64,000 nt of DNA from Myxococcus sp. RHSTA-1-4 (GTDB lineage: Bacteria > Myxococcota > Myxococcia > Myxococcales > Myxococcaceae): NCBI RefSeq assembly GCF_020037125.1, contig NZ_JAIQDG010000010.1, forward strand, positions 1-64,000, given 5' to 3'. Position numbers and translations under genes: made by a program. Positions 14,864 to 24,151 of this stretch are shown piece after piece. The notes under the pieces were generated by a model. The model did not search any database. It was not told where the DNA came from and saw nothing but the letters and a program-made list of their open reading frames with translations. Each line of letters begins with the position of its first letter. Within the stretch, counting starts at the first letter, position 1.

Positions 14864-17800
14864 TCAGTGCCCCTTCCGCGGAACGAGCGCGGGGGCCGCC
14901 TCTTCCCGTGCCTCGCTGCCGGCTCGCGCCGTGCGCGTCCGGGCGATGAGCAGGTAGATGGCCGGCACGAAGAAGAGCGTGAAGAACGTGCCAACGGCCA
15001 TGCCCGTCACCAGCACGAGCCCGATGCTGTTGCGCGCCGCCGCGCCCGGCCCCTCCACGAGGACCAGCGGGAAGTGGCCGGCGACGGTCGCCACGGTCGT
15101 CATCAGAATCGGACGGAGCCGCGCGGACGCGGCCTCCTTCACCGCTTCCAGCTTCGTGCGGCCCTCCACCTGGAGCCGGTTGGCGAAGTCGACGATGAGA
15201 ATCCCGTTCTTCGCAATCAGCCCCACCAGCGTCACCAGCCCCACCTGCGAGTAGATGTTGAGGGTGGTGGTGAAGGCGTCGGTGAAGTACGGCATGTTCG
15301 GGTTCGGCATCTTCAGGAAGGTGGTCAGCAGCGCGCCGAAGAGCGCCAGCGGCACCGACCCGGCCAGGATGATGAGCGGGTCCCTGAAGCTGTTGAACTG
15401 GGCCGCGAGCACCAGGAAGATGAGCACCACCGCGAGCATGAACGCCGGGAGGAACTTGTTGCCCTCCACGCGCAGCTGCCGCGACTCGCCCGTGTAGTCG
15501 ATGTTGTAGCCCTTGGGCAGAATCCGCGCGGCCTCCGTTTCGAGGTACGCGAGCGCCTCGTCCAGCGGCCGGATGGCCACGCCGCTCAGCTTCACCGCGT
15601 TGAGCTGCTGGAAGCGGTTGAGCGACCGGGGCGCCACCGTGTCCTTGATGGACGCGATGGACGACAGCGTCACGAGCTGGCCGTTGGGGCCGGTGACGTA
15701 GACGTCCTTCAGTTGCTCGGGGTTGAGCCGGGAGACCCGGAGCAACTGCGGGATGACCTTGTAGCTGCGCCCGGAGATGTTGAACCGGTTGACGAAGTTG
15801 CCGCCCACCGCCGCGCTCAGGTCCTGTCCCACCGTGCCGAGGTTCAGCCCGAGCTGCGCCACCTTCTCACGGTCGATTTCCACCTCCGACTGGGGCTGGT
15901 CGATTTTCACGTCGATGAGCGGCGGGAAGGCGAACATCCCGCTCTGCGCCGCCTTCTCCTGGAGCTGCTGCGCGAACCCCAGCAGCTCGCTCGCCTCCGC
16001 CGTGGAGGCGATGACGAACTCCACCGGGAAGTTGCCGCCGCCCGGCAGCGCGGGAGGCAGGATGGGGAACGTCTGCACGCCAGGGATGACGCCGACCCGC
16101 ATCTGCGTGTCCACCAGCACCTCCGCCGCGGAGCGCTCGCGCTGCTCCCACGGCTTCAGCCCCAGGCCCCAGAACCCGCCGCCCGGGTTCGTTATCTGGA
16201 AGCTGTACGCCGCCTCCGGCAGCTCCATCAGCGTCCGGTTGATTTCGCGGATGGACGGGGTGAGCTGCTCCAGCGTGGAGTTGGACGGCGTGTTGACGAT
16301 GCCGAAGACGATGCCCTGGTCCTCCGTGGGCGCGAGCTCCCGCGGTGACTGCGAGAACATGAGGAGCGCGAGCAGGCTCAGCACCGCCCACGCGGCGTAG
16401 ACCACCCCGCGTGCGCCCAGCGCGCGCTCCAGCGTGCGCGCATACGCGGCCCGCAGGCGCTCGAAGCCGCGGTTGATGGCCCCCGACAGGCCCTGGTCCT
16501 CGTGGCCCGCCCGCAACAGGGAGGCGGACATCATCGGCGAGAGCGTCAGCGCCACCACGCCGGAGAGCGTCACCGCCCCGGCGAGCGTGAGCGCGAACTC
16601 GCGGAACAGCGAGCCGGTGAGCCCGCCCTGGAAGGCGATGGGCGCGTAGACCGCGGCGAGCGTAATCGTCATCGCGATGATGGGCCCGACCAGCTCCCGC
16701 GCGCCCTTGAGGGCGGCCTCCACCGGGCTCAGGCCCTCGCGCAGGTGGCGCTCCACGTTCTCCACCACGACGATGGCGTCGTCCACCACCAGGCCCACCG
16801 AGAGCACCACCGCGAGCAGGGTGAGCAGGTTCACCGTGAAGCCGAACACCTGCATCAGGAACACCGCGCCGATGAGCGACACCGGGATGGCCACCACCGG
16901 GACGAGGATGGAGCGCACGGAGCCCAGGAAGAGGAAGATGACCACCACGACGATGAGGAGTGTCTCGCCCAGCGTCTTCACCACCTCGTCGATGGCGTTC
17001 TGGATGTACTCCGTGCCGTCGAAGGCGATGGTGGCGTTGATCTGCTCCGGGATGTCCCTGCGCAGCGAGTCCATCTCCGCGCGGACGCGCTGGATGACGT
17101 CCAGCGAGTTGGCGTTGGGCAGCGCCCAGATACCGATGAACACCGCCGTCTGTCCGGTGAAGTTGACCTCGCTGTCATAGTCCTCGGCGCCGAGCACCAC
17201 GTCCGCGATGTCCGACAGCCGCACCACCGCTCCGCCGTCCCGCCGCACGATGAGCTGCCGGAACTCCTCCACCGAGCGCAGGTCCGTGTTCGCCGTCAGG
17301 TTCACCTGCACGAGCGAGCCCTTCGTCTGTCCCACGGCCGCGAGGTAGTTGTTGGCGGCGAGCGCCTGCCGCACCTGCGCCGGGCTGATGTTGAGCGCGG
17401 CCATCCGGTCCGGCTTCAGCCACACCCGCATCGCGAACGTCCGCGCTCCCAGCAGGTCCGCGCGCTGCACGCCCTCCACCGCGGACAACCGGGGCTGCAC
17501 CACGCGCACCAGGTAGTCCGTAATCTCGTTCTGCTTCAGGAACTCGGAGGAGAAGCTGAGGTAGGCCGCGGCGAACTGGCTGTCCGCGGACTCGATGCCG
17601 AGCACGGGCACCTGGGCCTCGGGCGGCAGGTCTCCGCGCACCTGGTCGACCTTGGCGCTGATTTCGCTGAGCGCGCGGTTGGAGTCGTAGTTGAGCTTGA
17701 GCCGGGCGCGGATGGTGGAGACGCCTTGCAGGCTCTGGGACTCCAGGTAGTCGATGCCGTCCGCCGAGGCGATGGCCCGCTCCAGGGGCGTGGTGATGAA

Positions 17801-17983
17801 GCCGCGGACCAGCTCCGCGTTGGCGCCGACGTAGGCCGTCGTCACGGTGATGTCGGCGTTCTCACTGCGCGGGTACTGCCGCACGTTGAGGGACTGGATG
17901 GCCTGCAGGCCGGCGATGACGATGAGGAGGTTGACCACCAGCGCCACCACGGGGCGCCGGATGAAGAGGGCGGTGAAATTCAT
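14864..17983 (-). CDS. RND multidrug efflux permease (HAE1/AcrB type)
   Basis: This 1039-residue protein is the normal length for AcrB-like proton-driven inner-membrane pumps. It starts MNFTALFIRRPVVALVVNLL as the family does. The proton-relay residues are present: the Asp pair in SVGLVVDDAIVVVENVER (TM4) and the Lys in GLIAKNGILIVDFANRL (TM10). Two large periplasmic loops lie between TM1-TM2 and TM7-TM8. The GTG/ATG-started membrane-fusion adaptor lies just upstream on the same strand (20-base gap), giving a pump operon; no outer-membrane TolC-like gene is next to it. Substrates cannot be told from sequence. Confidence 0.9.
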   Translation of the reverse strand: MNFTALFIRRPVVALVVNLLIVIAGLQAIQSLNVRQYPRSENADITVTTAYVGANAELVRGFITTPLERAIASADGIDYLESQSLQGVSTIRARLKLNYDSNRALSEISAKVDQVRGDLPPEAQVPVLGIESADSQFAAAYLSFSSEFLKQNEITDYLVRVVQPRLSAVEGVQRADLLGARTFAMRVWLKPDRMAALNISPAQVRQALAANNYLAAVGQTKGSLVQVNLTANTDLRSVEEFRQLIVRRDGGAVVRLSDIADVVLGAEDYDSEVNFTGQTAVFIGIWALPNANSLDVIQRVRAEMDSLRRDIPEQINATIAFDGTEYIQNAIDEVVKTLGETLLIVVVVIFLFLGSVRSILVPVVAIPVSLIGAVFLMQVFGFTVNLLTLLAVVLSVGLVVDDAIVVVENVERHLREGLSPVEAALKGARELVGPIIAMTITLAAVYAPIAFQGGLTGSLFREFALTLAGAVTLSGVVALTLSPMMSASLLRAGHEDQGLSGAINRGFERLRAAYARTLERALGARGVVYAAWAVLSLLALLMFSQSPRELAPTEDQGIVFGIVNTPSNSTLEQLTPSIREINRTLMELPEAAYSFQITNPGGGFWGLGLKPWEQRERSAAEVLVDTQMRVGVIPGVQTFPILPPALPGGGNFPVEFVIASTAEASELLGFAQQLQEKAAQSGMFAFPPLIDVKIDQPQSEVEIDREKVAQLGLNLGTVGQDLSAAVGGNFVNRFNISGRSYKVIPQLLRVSRLNPEQLKDVYVTGPNGQLVTLSSIASIKDTVAPRSLNRFQQLNAVKLSGVAIRPLDEALAYLETEAARILPKGYNIDYTGESRQLRVEGNKFLPAFMLAVVLIFLVLAAQFNSFRDPLIILAGSVPLALFGALLTTFLKMPNPNMPYFTDAFTTTLNIYSQVGLVTLVGLIAKNGILIVDFANRLQVEGRTKLEAVKEAASARLRPILMTTVATVAGHFPLVLVEGPGAAARNSIGLVLVTGMAVGTFFTLFFVPAIYLLIARTRTARAGSEAREEAAPALVPRKGH

Positions 17984-18002
17984 ACGCGCGTCTCCCGGTG
18001 CT

Positions 18003-19193
18003 CTACCGGTCCACGGGCTGGGGCGCGGACTCGACCCGCGGCGCCAGCGAGTTGTTGACGATGACGGCCGCGCCGTTGCGCAGCTTGAAGGCGCCGTTGC
18101 TGACCACCGTCTCCCCCGGCTTCAGGCCCGAGGCCACCGCGATGAAGTCCCCCCGCCGCTCGCCCAGCCGCACGAAGCGCTGCTGCGCCACGAGGCCCGG
18201 CTTGCCGGCGGCGTCCCTGGCCTCCTGGATGACGTACACCGAGTCGCCGTACGGGGCGAAGAGCACGGCGGTGGCGGGGATGGCCACCACCTGGCTCGTG
18301 CCCTCGGCGAGCACGTCGATGTTGGCGAACATGCCCGGCACCAGGCGCCCGTCCGGGTTCGGCACGGTGGCGCGCATGCGCACGTTGCGCGTGGACAGCT
18401 CCACCTCGGGGTTGATGGTCGTGAGCTGACCCTCCCACGTGTCCTGGGGGAAGACGTCGACGCGGACGCGCACCTTCTGCCCCGCCTTCACCTCCGACAG
18501 CGACTGCTGCGGCAGGAGGAACTCCACGTGGACGGGGTCCATGGACTGGAGCGAGGCGATGGGGCCGCCCGGGGAGACGACCTGCCCCAGCTCCACCTGC
18601 CGGATGCCGATGCGGCCATCGAAGGGCGCGCGGATGACCTTCTTCGCGATGACGGCGCGCAGGTTGGCCACCGCGGCCTCGGCCTGGATGGCCCGCGCCT
18701 GGGCGGACTCGAGCTCCGACTGGGTGTTGGCGCCCTGCGCGTGGAGCGTCTGGGCGCGGGCCCGGGTGAGCCTGGCGAGCTCCGCGTCCGCGAGGGCTCC
18801 CGTCAGCTGGGCCTCCTCGCTGGAGGTGTCGAGCCGGACGAGCACCTGGCCCTTCTTCACCCGCGCGCCGTCCTCGAAGCCGATTTCACGGACGATGCCG
18901 GACAGCTCGGCGCCCAGCGTCACGCCCCGGACCGCGAGCACCGTGCCCACCGCGCTCCGGGTGGCCTGCCACTCGGCGGCCTCCGCCCTGGCCGAGGTGA
19001 CGGCCTCGGGGGGCGGGACGAAGGCGGCGCCAGCGTCAATCATCGCGCCAATCTGCGCCGCCTTGACGCCGGCGAGCAGCACGATGACGCCGAGCAACAG
19101 CAGGATGCCGATGACCCACCGCTTGCGTCTGCCAGCGGGGCGCGTGGTGTGAGGTTGCGCTTCGCCAGGAGGAGCTGTGACGGTTGCAGGCAT
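18003..19193 (-). CDS. RND efflux periplasmic adaptor (membrane fusion protein)
   Basis: A 396-residue HlyD/AcrA-type adaptor. A basic stretch and one transmembrane helix (RWVIGILLLLGVIVLLAG) anchor it. The barrel-sandwich halves are visible as VLAVRGVTLGAELSGIVREI with FEDGARVKKGQVLVRLD, and later IRAPFDGRIGIRQVELGQVV. Between them is an Ala-rich helical hairpin (about 120-180), and the beta-barrel and membrane-proximal domain follow. It couples the downstream RND pump to an outer-membrane channel. A GTG nine bases upstream (19202) is an alternative start; neither has a clear ribosome site. Confidence 0.88.
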   Translation of the reverse strand: MPATVTAPPGEAQPHTTRPAGRRKRWVIGILLLLGVIVLLAGVKAAQIGAMIDAGAAFVPPPEAVTSARAEAAEWQATRSAVGTVLAVRGVTLGAELSGIVREIGFEDGARVKKGQVLVRLDTSSEEAQLTGALADAELARLTRARAQTLHAQGANTQSELESAQARAIQAEAAVANLRAVIAKKVIRAPFDGRIGIRQVELGQVVSPGGPIASLQSMDPVHVEFLLPQQSLSEVKAGQKVRVRVDVFPQDTWEGQLTTINPEVELSTRNVRMRATVPNPDGRLVPGMFANIDVLAEGTSQVVAIPATAVLFAPYGDSVYVIQEARDAAGKPGLVAQQRFVRLGERRGDFIAVASGLKPGETVVSNGAFKLRNGAAVIVNNSLAPRVESAPQPVDR

Positions 19194-19342
19194 CGCGGGC
19201 ACTCGTTAGGGGGTGGGTAAACGCGGACCCCTCTATACGAATCGCCGTGTGTCTTCGCTCGGGAAAGTGACTCCTGGTTGCAATTGGAGACTTCCAGGGG
19301 CCCACGCACGTTCGCGTGAGCCCCCACGGGAGCCCCGCGGTA

Positions 19343-19966
19343 CTACCCGCCGGACTGGCGGCCTTCAATCGCGCACAGGAGCACCGCGGCGGCGATGCCC
19401 AGGCGCCGGTCCAGCTTCCGGCCCGCGTCCATGGAGAAGTCCAGGTCAATCTTCTGGATGAACGGGTTGAAGCGCTGGGTGAAGGTGAGGACGGGCGTGC
19501 CGCCGACGGCGCCGCTGAAGGTCTGCGGGATGAGGTTGGTGAGCAGGCGCCGCACCAGGGCCATCACCATGCTGTCCTCTTCAATCGTCCCCACCTCCTG
19601 GTCGTTCGCGTCCAGGATGAGCCACTGGTCGCGGAGGATGGAGCGCAGGGCCTTGCGGCGCAGCGCGCCCACGCGCTCGCCCGTGCCCGGGTCGGTGACG
19701 TCGTACGTGGCGCCGAAGTCCAGGATGCTGCGCGCCTTGATGGTGAGCAGCTCCTCCCGCATGTCCTCGCCGCTGTAGATGCGCAGGTCCTCCTTCAGCT
19801 TGAAGGCCTTCATCTTCGAATAGAAGGCGACGTTGCCCGCCTCGTCGTAGATGTGGAACGCGCCGCCGAACAGCTTGAAGAACTTGCGGCGAATCATGTA
19901 GCGGGTCTGGCCGAAGCGGCCGTGGGCCAGGTCACTGCGGGGACGGGTTTGAAGTGCGGTCGACAT
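19343..19966 (-). CDS. LURP-one-related/scramblase-like (LOR) domain protein
   Basis: A 207-residue cytoplasmic protein with the LOR/DUF567 (Tubby-like beta-barrel) pattern: RYMIRRKFFKLFGGAFHIYD at the start, then AFYSKMKAFKLKEDLRIYSG, LTIKARSILDFGATYDVTD and WLILDANDQEVGTIEEDS. The last third has a hydrophobic segment (LDRRLGIAAAVLLCAI) like the C-terminal helix of phospholipid scramblase-like proteins. The bacterial role is unknown. It follows the RegA-like gene by 72 bases on the same strand and may be its distal operon member. Confidence 0.7.
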   Translation of the reverse strand: MSTALQTRPRSDLAHGRFGQTRYMIRRKFFKLFGGAFHIYDEAGNVAFYSKMKAFKLKEDLRIYSGEDMREELLTIKARSILDFGATYDVTDPGTGERVGALRRKALRSILRDQWLILDANDQEVGTIEEDSMVMALVRRLLTNLIPQTFSGAVGGTPVLTFTQRFNPFIQKIDLDFSMDAGRKLDRRLGIAAAVLLCAIEGRQSGG

Positions 19967-20038
19967 GGGCTCCCCCCTAACGCGAAGTGACGCGCTGGGA
20001 CAAGGCGGCAGCTTCGGGCCGGTTCGAAAGTGGCCCCT

Positions 20039-20602
20039 TCAGCGGGACGGCGGGTACTTCTGCAACTTCCGCTGCAAGGAGCGCCGGTGGATGCCGAGCT
20101 TGCGCGCGGCCTCGGAGATGTTGCCTCCGGAGTCGGCCAGCACGCGGTGGATGTGCTCCCACTCCGCGCGCGCGAGCGACGGCGGCTCGAAGCTCTCCTG
20201 CACTCCGACGGACGGCTCACCCGACGCGCGCGCGAAGGCCGCGAGCAGGTCGTCCACGTCCGCGGGCTTGGGCAGGTAGTTCACCGCGCCCAGGCGGATG
20301 GCATCCACCGTGGTCGCGATGCTGCCGTAGCCGGTGAGCACGACGACGCGCGTGGAGGCGTCCACCGCCAGCAAATCCCTCACCAGCTCCAGGCCGCTGC
20401 GGCCCGGCATGCGCAGGTCCACCACCGCGTACTCCGGTGACTCGCGGCGCGCGGCGGCCAGGGCCTCGTCGTAGTTGCCGGCGGTGGTGACGTCCCAGCC
20501 TCGCTCGCGGAAGGCCCGCGCCAGCCGCTCTCGCAGCGTGGCGTCGTCGTCCACCAGCAAGAGGCTCGGGTGTTGTGTGTTGCCGACGCTCATCGTGCTC
20601 AT
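20039..20602 (-). CDS. RegA/PrrA/ActR-type response regulator
   Basis: A 187-residue regulator. The receiver has LLVDDDATLRERLARAF, the phospho-acceptor Asp in YAVVDLRMPGRSGLELV and Lys in YLPKP. A short Pro-rich linker leads to a Fis-type helix-turn-helix: HIHRVLADSGGNISEAARKL then GIHRRSLQRKLQKYPP, which matches the RegA/PrrA family closely. Family members control redox-dependent genes with the RegB/PrrB kinase. ATG 20602 overlaps the TGA of the upstream kinase gene (ATGA), so the two are translationally coupled. A second ATG at 20593 is possible. Confidence 0.88.
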   Translation of the reverse strand: MSTMSVGNTQHPSLLLVDDDATLRERLARAFRERGWDVTTAGNYDEALAAARRESPEYAVVDLRMPGRSGLELVRDLLAVDASTRVVVLTGYGSIATTVDAIRLGAVNYLPKPADVDDLLAAFARASGEPSVGVQESFEPPSLARAEWEHIHRVLADSGGNISEAARKLGIHRRSLQRKLQKYPPSR

Positions 20603-21909
20603 GACGCCACCTCCGCCCGGGGCTCGCCCACCGGGAGCGCGAGGCTCGCGGTGGTGCCCTGCCCGGGTGTCGAGTGCAGCTCCAGCGAGCCGCCGAGCTG
20701 CTCCGCCAGCGTGCGCGCCAGGAAGAGGCCCAGGCCCATGCCTTCTCCCGGGGCCTTGGTGGTGAAGAAGGGCTCTCCCGCGCGCGCCAGCACCTCCGCC
20801 GGCATTCCCGCGCCGCCGTCGCGCACCTCCAGCCTCGCGCCCGCCGCTTCCGCCCGTACGCGCAGCTCCACGGACTTCGGCTCCGGCGTGGCCTGGAGCG
20901 CGTTCTTCACCAGCCCTCGCAGCACCCGCGCCAGCGCGCGCGGCGGGCCGTGCACCTGCCACGCGCGCAGCTCGGCGGGCACCTCCACCCGCACCCGCTC
21001 CGCGCCGGGCAGCTCCGCCAGCGTGTCCTCCACCAGCCTGCCCAGGGGCAGCGCGTGGAAGGGCTCTCCCGTGGTCTGCCCCGCGTCCGCGGACATCTGC
21101 ACCAGCACGTCGCGGCAGCGGTCCACCTGCTGGCGGATGAGGCGCAGGTCCTCGCGCACCGGCTCGGAGGTGCCGGAGGCCGCCAGCGCGCGCTCCACCT
21201 CCTTCGCCACCACGGCGATGGTGGACAGCGGCGTGGACAGCTCGTGCGCCGCGCCCGCCGCCAGCGTGGCCAAGGACGCCACCTTCTCCCGCCGTGAATG
21301 CAGTGCTCGCGCCTGGGCCAGCTCCTGCTCCCGCGCGCCGAGCGCCCGCGTGACGCGCTGGACGAAGTAGACGATGAAGCCGGCGGCCACCGCGAACGCC
21401 ACCCACATGCCGTTCAGGTGCAGCCGCATCAGCTCCGCGTGGTCCGGCCGGGACAGCCCCGCCGGCAGCTCCACGTCCTGGAGCACGAACAGCGAGCCGA
21501 AGGCGGCCAGCGTGAAGCCCAGCAGCCCCCACGTCCACCGCGGCGGCAGCAGCACCGTGCCCAGCGCCACATTCACCAGGTACAGCGTGGTGAAGGGGTT
21601 GTGCGTGCCTCCGCTGAGGGCCAGCAGGCCGGTGAGCACCAGCGTGTCCCACAGCATCAGCTTACCAATGGTGCCCTCCGTCACCCGCCGCGCCCGCGTC
21701 ATCCACGTGCGCACGGACAGGTTGGTGAGAGCCTCCAGCCCCAGCAGCGCCATCAGCACCGGCACCGGCAGCGCCAGCTCCAGCCCGTACGCCGCCACGA
21801 GGATGACCACCGCCTGGCCGAGCAGCAGTCCCCAGCGCAGGCGCAGCAGCCACTCCAGGTTGATGCGGGCGCGCGAGGCGGACTCGGACGGTGGCGGGGC
21901 GAGCGTCAT
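20599..21909 (-). CDS. RegB/PrrB-type redox-sensing histidine kinase
   Basis: A 436-residue membrane kinase with about six N-terminal transmembrane helices. The loop SGGTHNPFTTLYLVNVALG contains the GGxxNPF motif tied to quinone sensing in RegB. The H-box AAGAAHELSTPLSTIAVVAK and the ATPase boxes VKNALQATPEP, VRDGGAGMPAEVLARAGEPF and EGMGLGLFLARTLAEQLGG are intact. The redox cysteine that lies near the H-box in Rhodobacter RegB is not present, so sensing would rest on the quinone site. It overlaps the lipoprotein gene upstream and the regulator gene downstream by four bases each. Confidence 0.87.
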   Translation of the reverse strand: MTLAPPPSESASRARINLEWLLRLRWGLLLGQAVVILVAAYGLELALPVPVLMALLGLEALTNLSVRTWMTRARRVTEGTIGKLMLWDTLVLTGLLALSGGTHNPFTTLYLVNVALGTVLLPPRWTWGLLGFTLAAFGSLFVLQDVELPAGLSRPDHAELMRLHLNGMWVAFAVAAGFIVYFVQRVTRALGAREQELAQARALHSRREKVASLATLAAGAAHELSTPLSTIAVVAKEVERALAASGTSEPVREDLRLIRQQVDRCRDVLVQMSADAGQTTGEPFHALPLGRLVEDTLAELPGAERVRVEVPAELRAWQVHGPPRALARVLRGLVKNALQATPEPKSVELRVRAEAAGARLEVRDGGAGMPAEVLARAGEPFFTTKAPGEGMGLGLFLARTLAEQLGGSLELHSTPGQGTTASLALPVGEPRAEVAS

Positions 21910-22646
21910 GGTGTGGCGTGGAGCGTGGCGGAGCGGGCCACGTTGCCTGTCAGGTCTACCTCATCGGGCGACTCCTGGGGCGCCATGCCGTCCAGCCACG
22001 TGTCCCAGGCGAGCGCGAAGACGAGCGCCGCCCTGGGCGCCTCCTCCGACAGTGTCAGCCCGTCCAGCACCACGTCCACGGACGCGCGGCTCCGGGACTC
22101 CACGCGGAACTCCCGGGGCTCCAGGTCCGGGGACAGCGTGCCGCGCAGGTGCAGGCTGCGGCCCACCATGTCCACGCCCTCCGCGCCCTCGGCGGCGGCG
22201 GTGAGTCCCCGCGCGTCCGAGTCGGCCGGCTCGAAGGTGAGCCGCGCGCGGCAGTACCGGCCCGGGGGTGGGCTCATCACGCCCAGCTCCATCACGGTGC
22301 CATCCGCCTGGGGCAGCGCCACGACGTGCGGCGTGCCCAGCCGCAGCGGGCTGGACGTCGAGTGCGCCCACGCGGTGCTCACCGGGGACAGCCCCCGCAG
22401 CAGGCGGAGCCAGCCGCTCTGCTCGCACGGCAGCAGCTCCACGCTGCCCAGCGTGACGAACGCGCCGGAGAGGGAGGCCCGGGCGCCCTCGTTGGTGACG
22501 AGCGTGCGCGCCGCCTCCGCGCCCACGGCGGAGCGGGCGCGGGTGGTGGTGAGGCCGAGCTCGAGCGTCATCCCCTCGGCGCGCTCACCGCCTCCACAGG
22601 CGGTGAGGCAGAGGAGGGCGGCGGCACGGAGGAGGGAGTGTTTCAT
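21906..22646 (-). CDS. Putative lipoprotein, 246 aa
   Basis: The start MKHSLLRAAALLCLTACGGG has a signal peptide with lipobox LTAC (Cys 17), so the mature protein is lipid-anchored. The rest is beta-rich with a paired pattern (ASLSGAFVTLGSVELLPCEQ, YCRARLTFEPADSDARGL) and two further cysteines. No family is recognised. It ends in an ATGA overlap with the RegB-like kinase, so it may be part of the same stress response. A DUF4382-like or metallochaperone-like role cannot be judged from sequence. Confidence 0.65.
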   Translation of the reverse strand: MKHSLLRAAALLCLTACGGGERAEGMTLELGLTTTRARSAVGAEAARTLVTNEGARASLSGAFVTLGSVELLPCEQSGWLRLLRGLSPVSTAWAHSTSSPLRLGTPHVVALPQADGTVMELGVMSPPPGRYCRARLTFEPADSDARGLTAAAEGAEGVDMVGRSLHLRGTLSPDLEPREFRVESRSRASVDVVLDGLTLSEEAPRAALVFALAWDTWLDGMAPQESPDEVDLTGNVARSATLHATP

Positions 22647-22661
22647 GGCGGGGCTCAGGGT

Positions 22662-23561
22662 TCAGAGGTCGTATGCGACGGACATCATCGCGATGGGAGT
22701 GGGGTCCACGCGGCCGCGGAGCCGGTTGAAGAAGGGCACGCGCACGCCCGCCGAGAGGACGAGGTCCATGGCCGGGCTGAAGAGCACGTCGGGCGAGGCG
22801 TAGGCGAGGAAGCCGCCTCCATTCCGCTCCTCCTCGCCGTGGATGTCGGCCGCCGCCTCCAGCCTGCCGTCGAGTCCCATCCGGATGGCCCAGCGGGACG
22901 CGGGCTGGTACTGCGCGGCGAGCGTGGTGCGGACGGAGGCACCGGCGCGGAAGCCCTGGAGGCCGCGCGTGGGCAGGAAGCCGGTGGCGCTGGCGAGGAA
23001 GGACCAGTCGCCACGGAAGTGCTGGTACGCCACACCCGCCAGCGGGTCCACCGAGCCGCTGCCGAGCTGTGTGTCCAAGTCCAGCAGCGTCCCGTCCCCG
23101 GCGCGCAGCTTCCTCGCGGTGGGCAGCTTCACACCGGCCAGCACGCTGACGAGGTGGTCCGGGGAGAAGTCCTTGTCCTGGTAGACGAAGGCCTTGGCGC
23201 TGACCTCCAAATCCCCCAAGCCCCAGCCGCGCTCGCGGGCGAGGCTGGCGTTGCGCACCTCGCGGGCCTGGAGGGGCAGGGTGGCGGCGAGGAAGAGCCA
23301 CGGCAGCGGCGCGTACGCGGCGGCCACGTCCATGCGCGCCTCGCGCAGGCGCACCGCGTCCACGTTGTCCGTCCCCACCGTGTGGCCCCAGGCGCGCAGC
23401 GTGGAGGACAGGCGCAGGCGTCCGGAGAACGGCTGCTCGGTGCCCATGGAGGTGAGCGTCGGGTCCCCGCAGGCGCAGGTGGCGCAGGCCCGGGCGCTGG
23501 AGCCGGGCACCAGCAGCAGCGCGATGGCGAGGACGAGGGGGGCGGCGAAGGGGGCTCTCAC
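22662..23561 (-). CDS. Exported outer-membrane 'transporter'-type protein with Cys-rich start
   Basis: I place the start at GTG 23561: it gives the signal peptide VRAPFAAPLVLAIALLLVPG followed by SSARACATCACGDPTLTSMG. The rest has alternating beta-strand pattern consistent with a 12- to 14-stranded outer-membrane barrel and ends in an aromatic-hydrophobic strand (MMSVAYDL), usual for barrel proteins. The CATCACGDP motif may bind metal or heme; its substrate is unknown. It is the first gene of the lipoprotein-RegB-RegA operon (15-base gap). A longer in-frame upstream extension lacks signal features and overlaps the divergent DoxX gene. Confidence 0.6.
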   Translation of the reverse strand: MRAPFAAPLVLAIALLLVPGSSARACATCACGDPTLTSMGTEQPFSGRLRLSSTLRAWGHTVGTDNVDAVRLREARMDVAAAYAPLPWLFLAATLPLQAREVRNASLARERGWGLGDLEVSAKAFVYQDKDFSPDHLVSVLAGVKLPTARKLRAGDGTLLDLDTQLGSGSVDPLAGVAYQHFRGDWSFLASATGFLPTRGLQGFRAGASVRTTLAAQYQPASRWAIRMGLDGRLEAAADIHGEEERNGGGFLAYASPDVLFSPAMDLVLSAGVRVPFFNRLRGRVDPTPIAMMSVAYDL

Positions 23562-23703
23562 GGCGCGCGGAAGATACGTGGGGCGCGCCGGGCGGACCTG
23601 CGGCGAGTTGTCGCAGCGTCGAAGGGCGGACGGGGGAGCGGGCGCCCGCTGTCCCGCGGGAATCCATGGCCACCTTTTGACGGAAGGAAACAGGGAGGTA
23701 GTC

Positions 23704-24144
23704 ATGGGCGTGCTCGCGCCGATTGGCCGGCTGCTCTTCTCGGCCATCTTCATCACCAGCGGCCTGAACCACTTCTTCCAGCTCCAGGCGCTGACGGGCT
23801 ACGCGCAGGCCTCGGGCGTGCCGGAGCCACGCCTGGCGGTGCTGCTGTCCGGCACCGCGCTGGTGCTGGGAGGCTTGTGCGTGTTGCTGGGCGTGCTTGC
23901 CCGCCTGGGGGCGGCGGCCATCGCCGTCTTCCTCATCGCCGCGGCCTTCATGGTGCACAAGTTCTGGCTCGTCGCCGACCCGGTGAAGGCGCAGAACGAG
24001 CTCATCCACTTCATGAAGAACCTCTCCATGGCGGGAGGGGCCCTGCTCATCGTCTACTTCGGCTCAGGGCCCTTCAGCCTGCGAAGACGCAAGCGCGAGG
24101 AGGGGCTCGGCGGCGGGCGGCTCGGAATGCCGCTGCGGCATTGA
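23704..24144 (+). CDS. DoxX family membrane protein
   Basis: A 146-residue protein with four transmembrane helices, starting MGVLAPIGRLLFSAIFITSG then LNHFFQLQALTGYAQASGVP, a typical DoxX opening ('GR.L.A..F...G..KF'). DoxX proteins are quinol/sulfur or oxidative-stress linked subunits. The ribosome site AGGGAGGT precedes the ATG. It is divergent from the outer-membrane-protein/RegBA operon with a 142-bp shared promoter region, so it is a likely RegA target. The 3' end of the gene contains a palindrome (AATGCCGC-T-GCGGCATT at 24126-24142) that may help terminate transcription. Confidence 0.8.
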   Translation: MGVLAPIGRLLFSAIFITSGLNHFFQLQALTGYAQASGVPEPRLAVLLSGTALVLGGLCVLLGVLARLGAAAIAVFLIAAAFMVHKFWLVADPVKAQNELIHFMKNLSMAGGALLIVYFGSGPFSLRRRKREEGLGGGRLGMPLRH

Positions 24145-24151
24145 GCGCGCT

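Noticed and set aside
15867..16391. Long antisense frames in the RND gene and in other high-GC genes
   Set aside because: They mirror GC-rich codon positions of confirmed genes and have no domain signatures.
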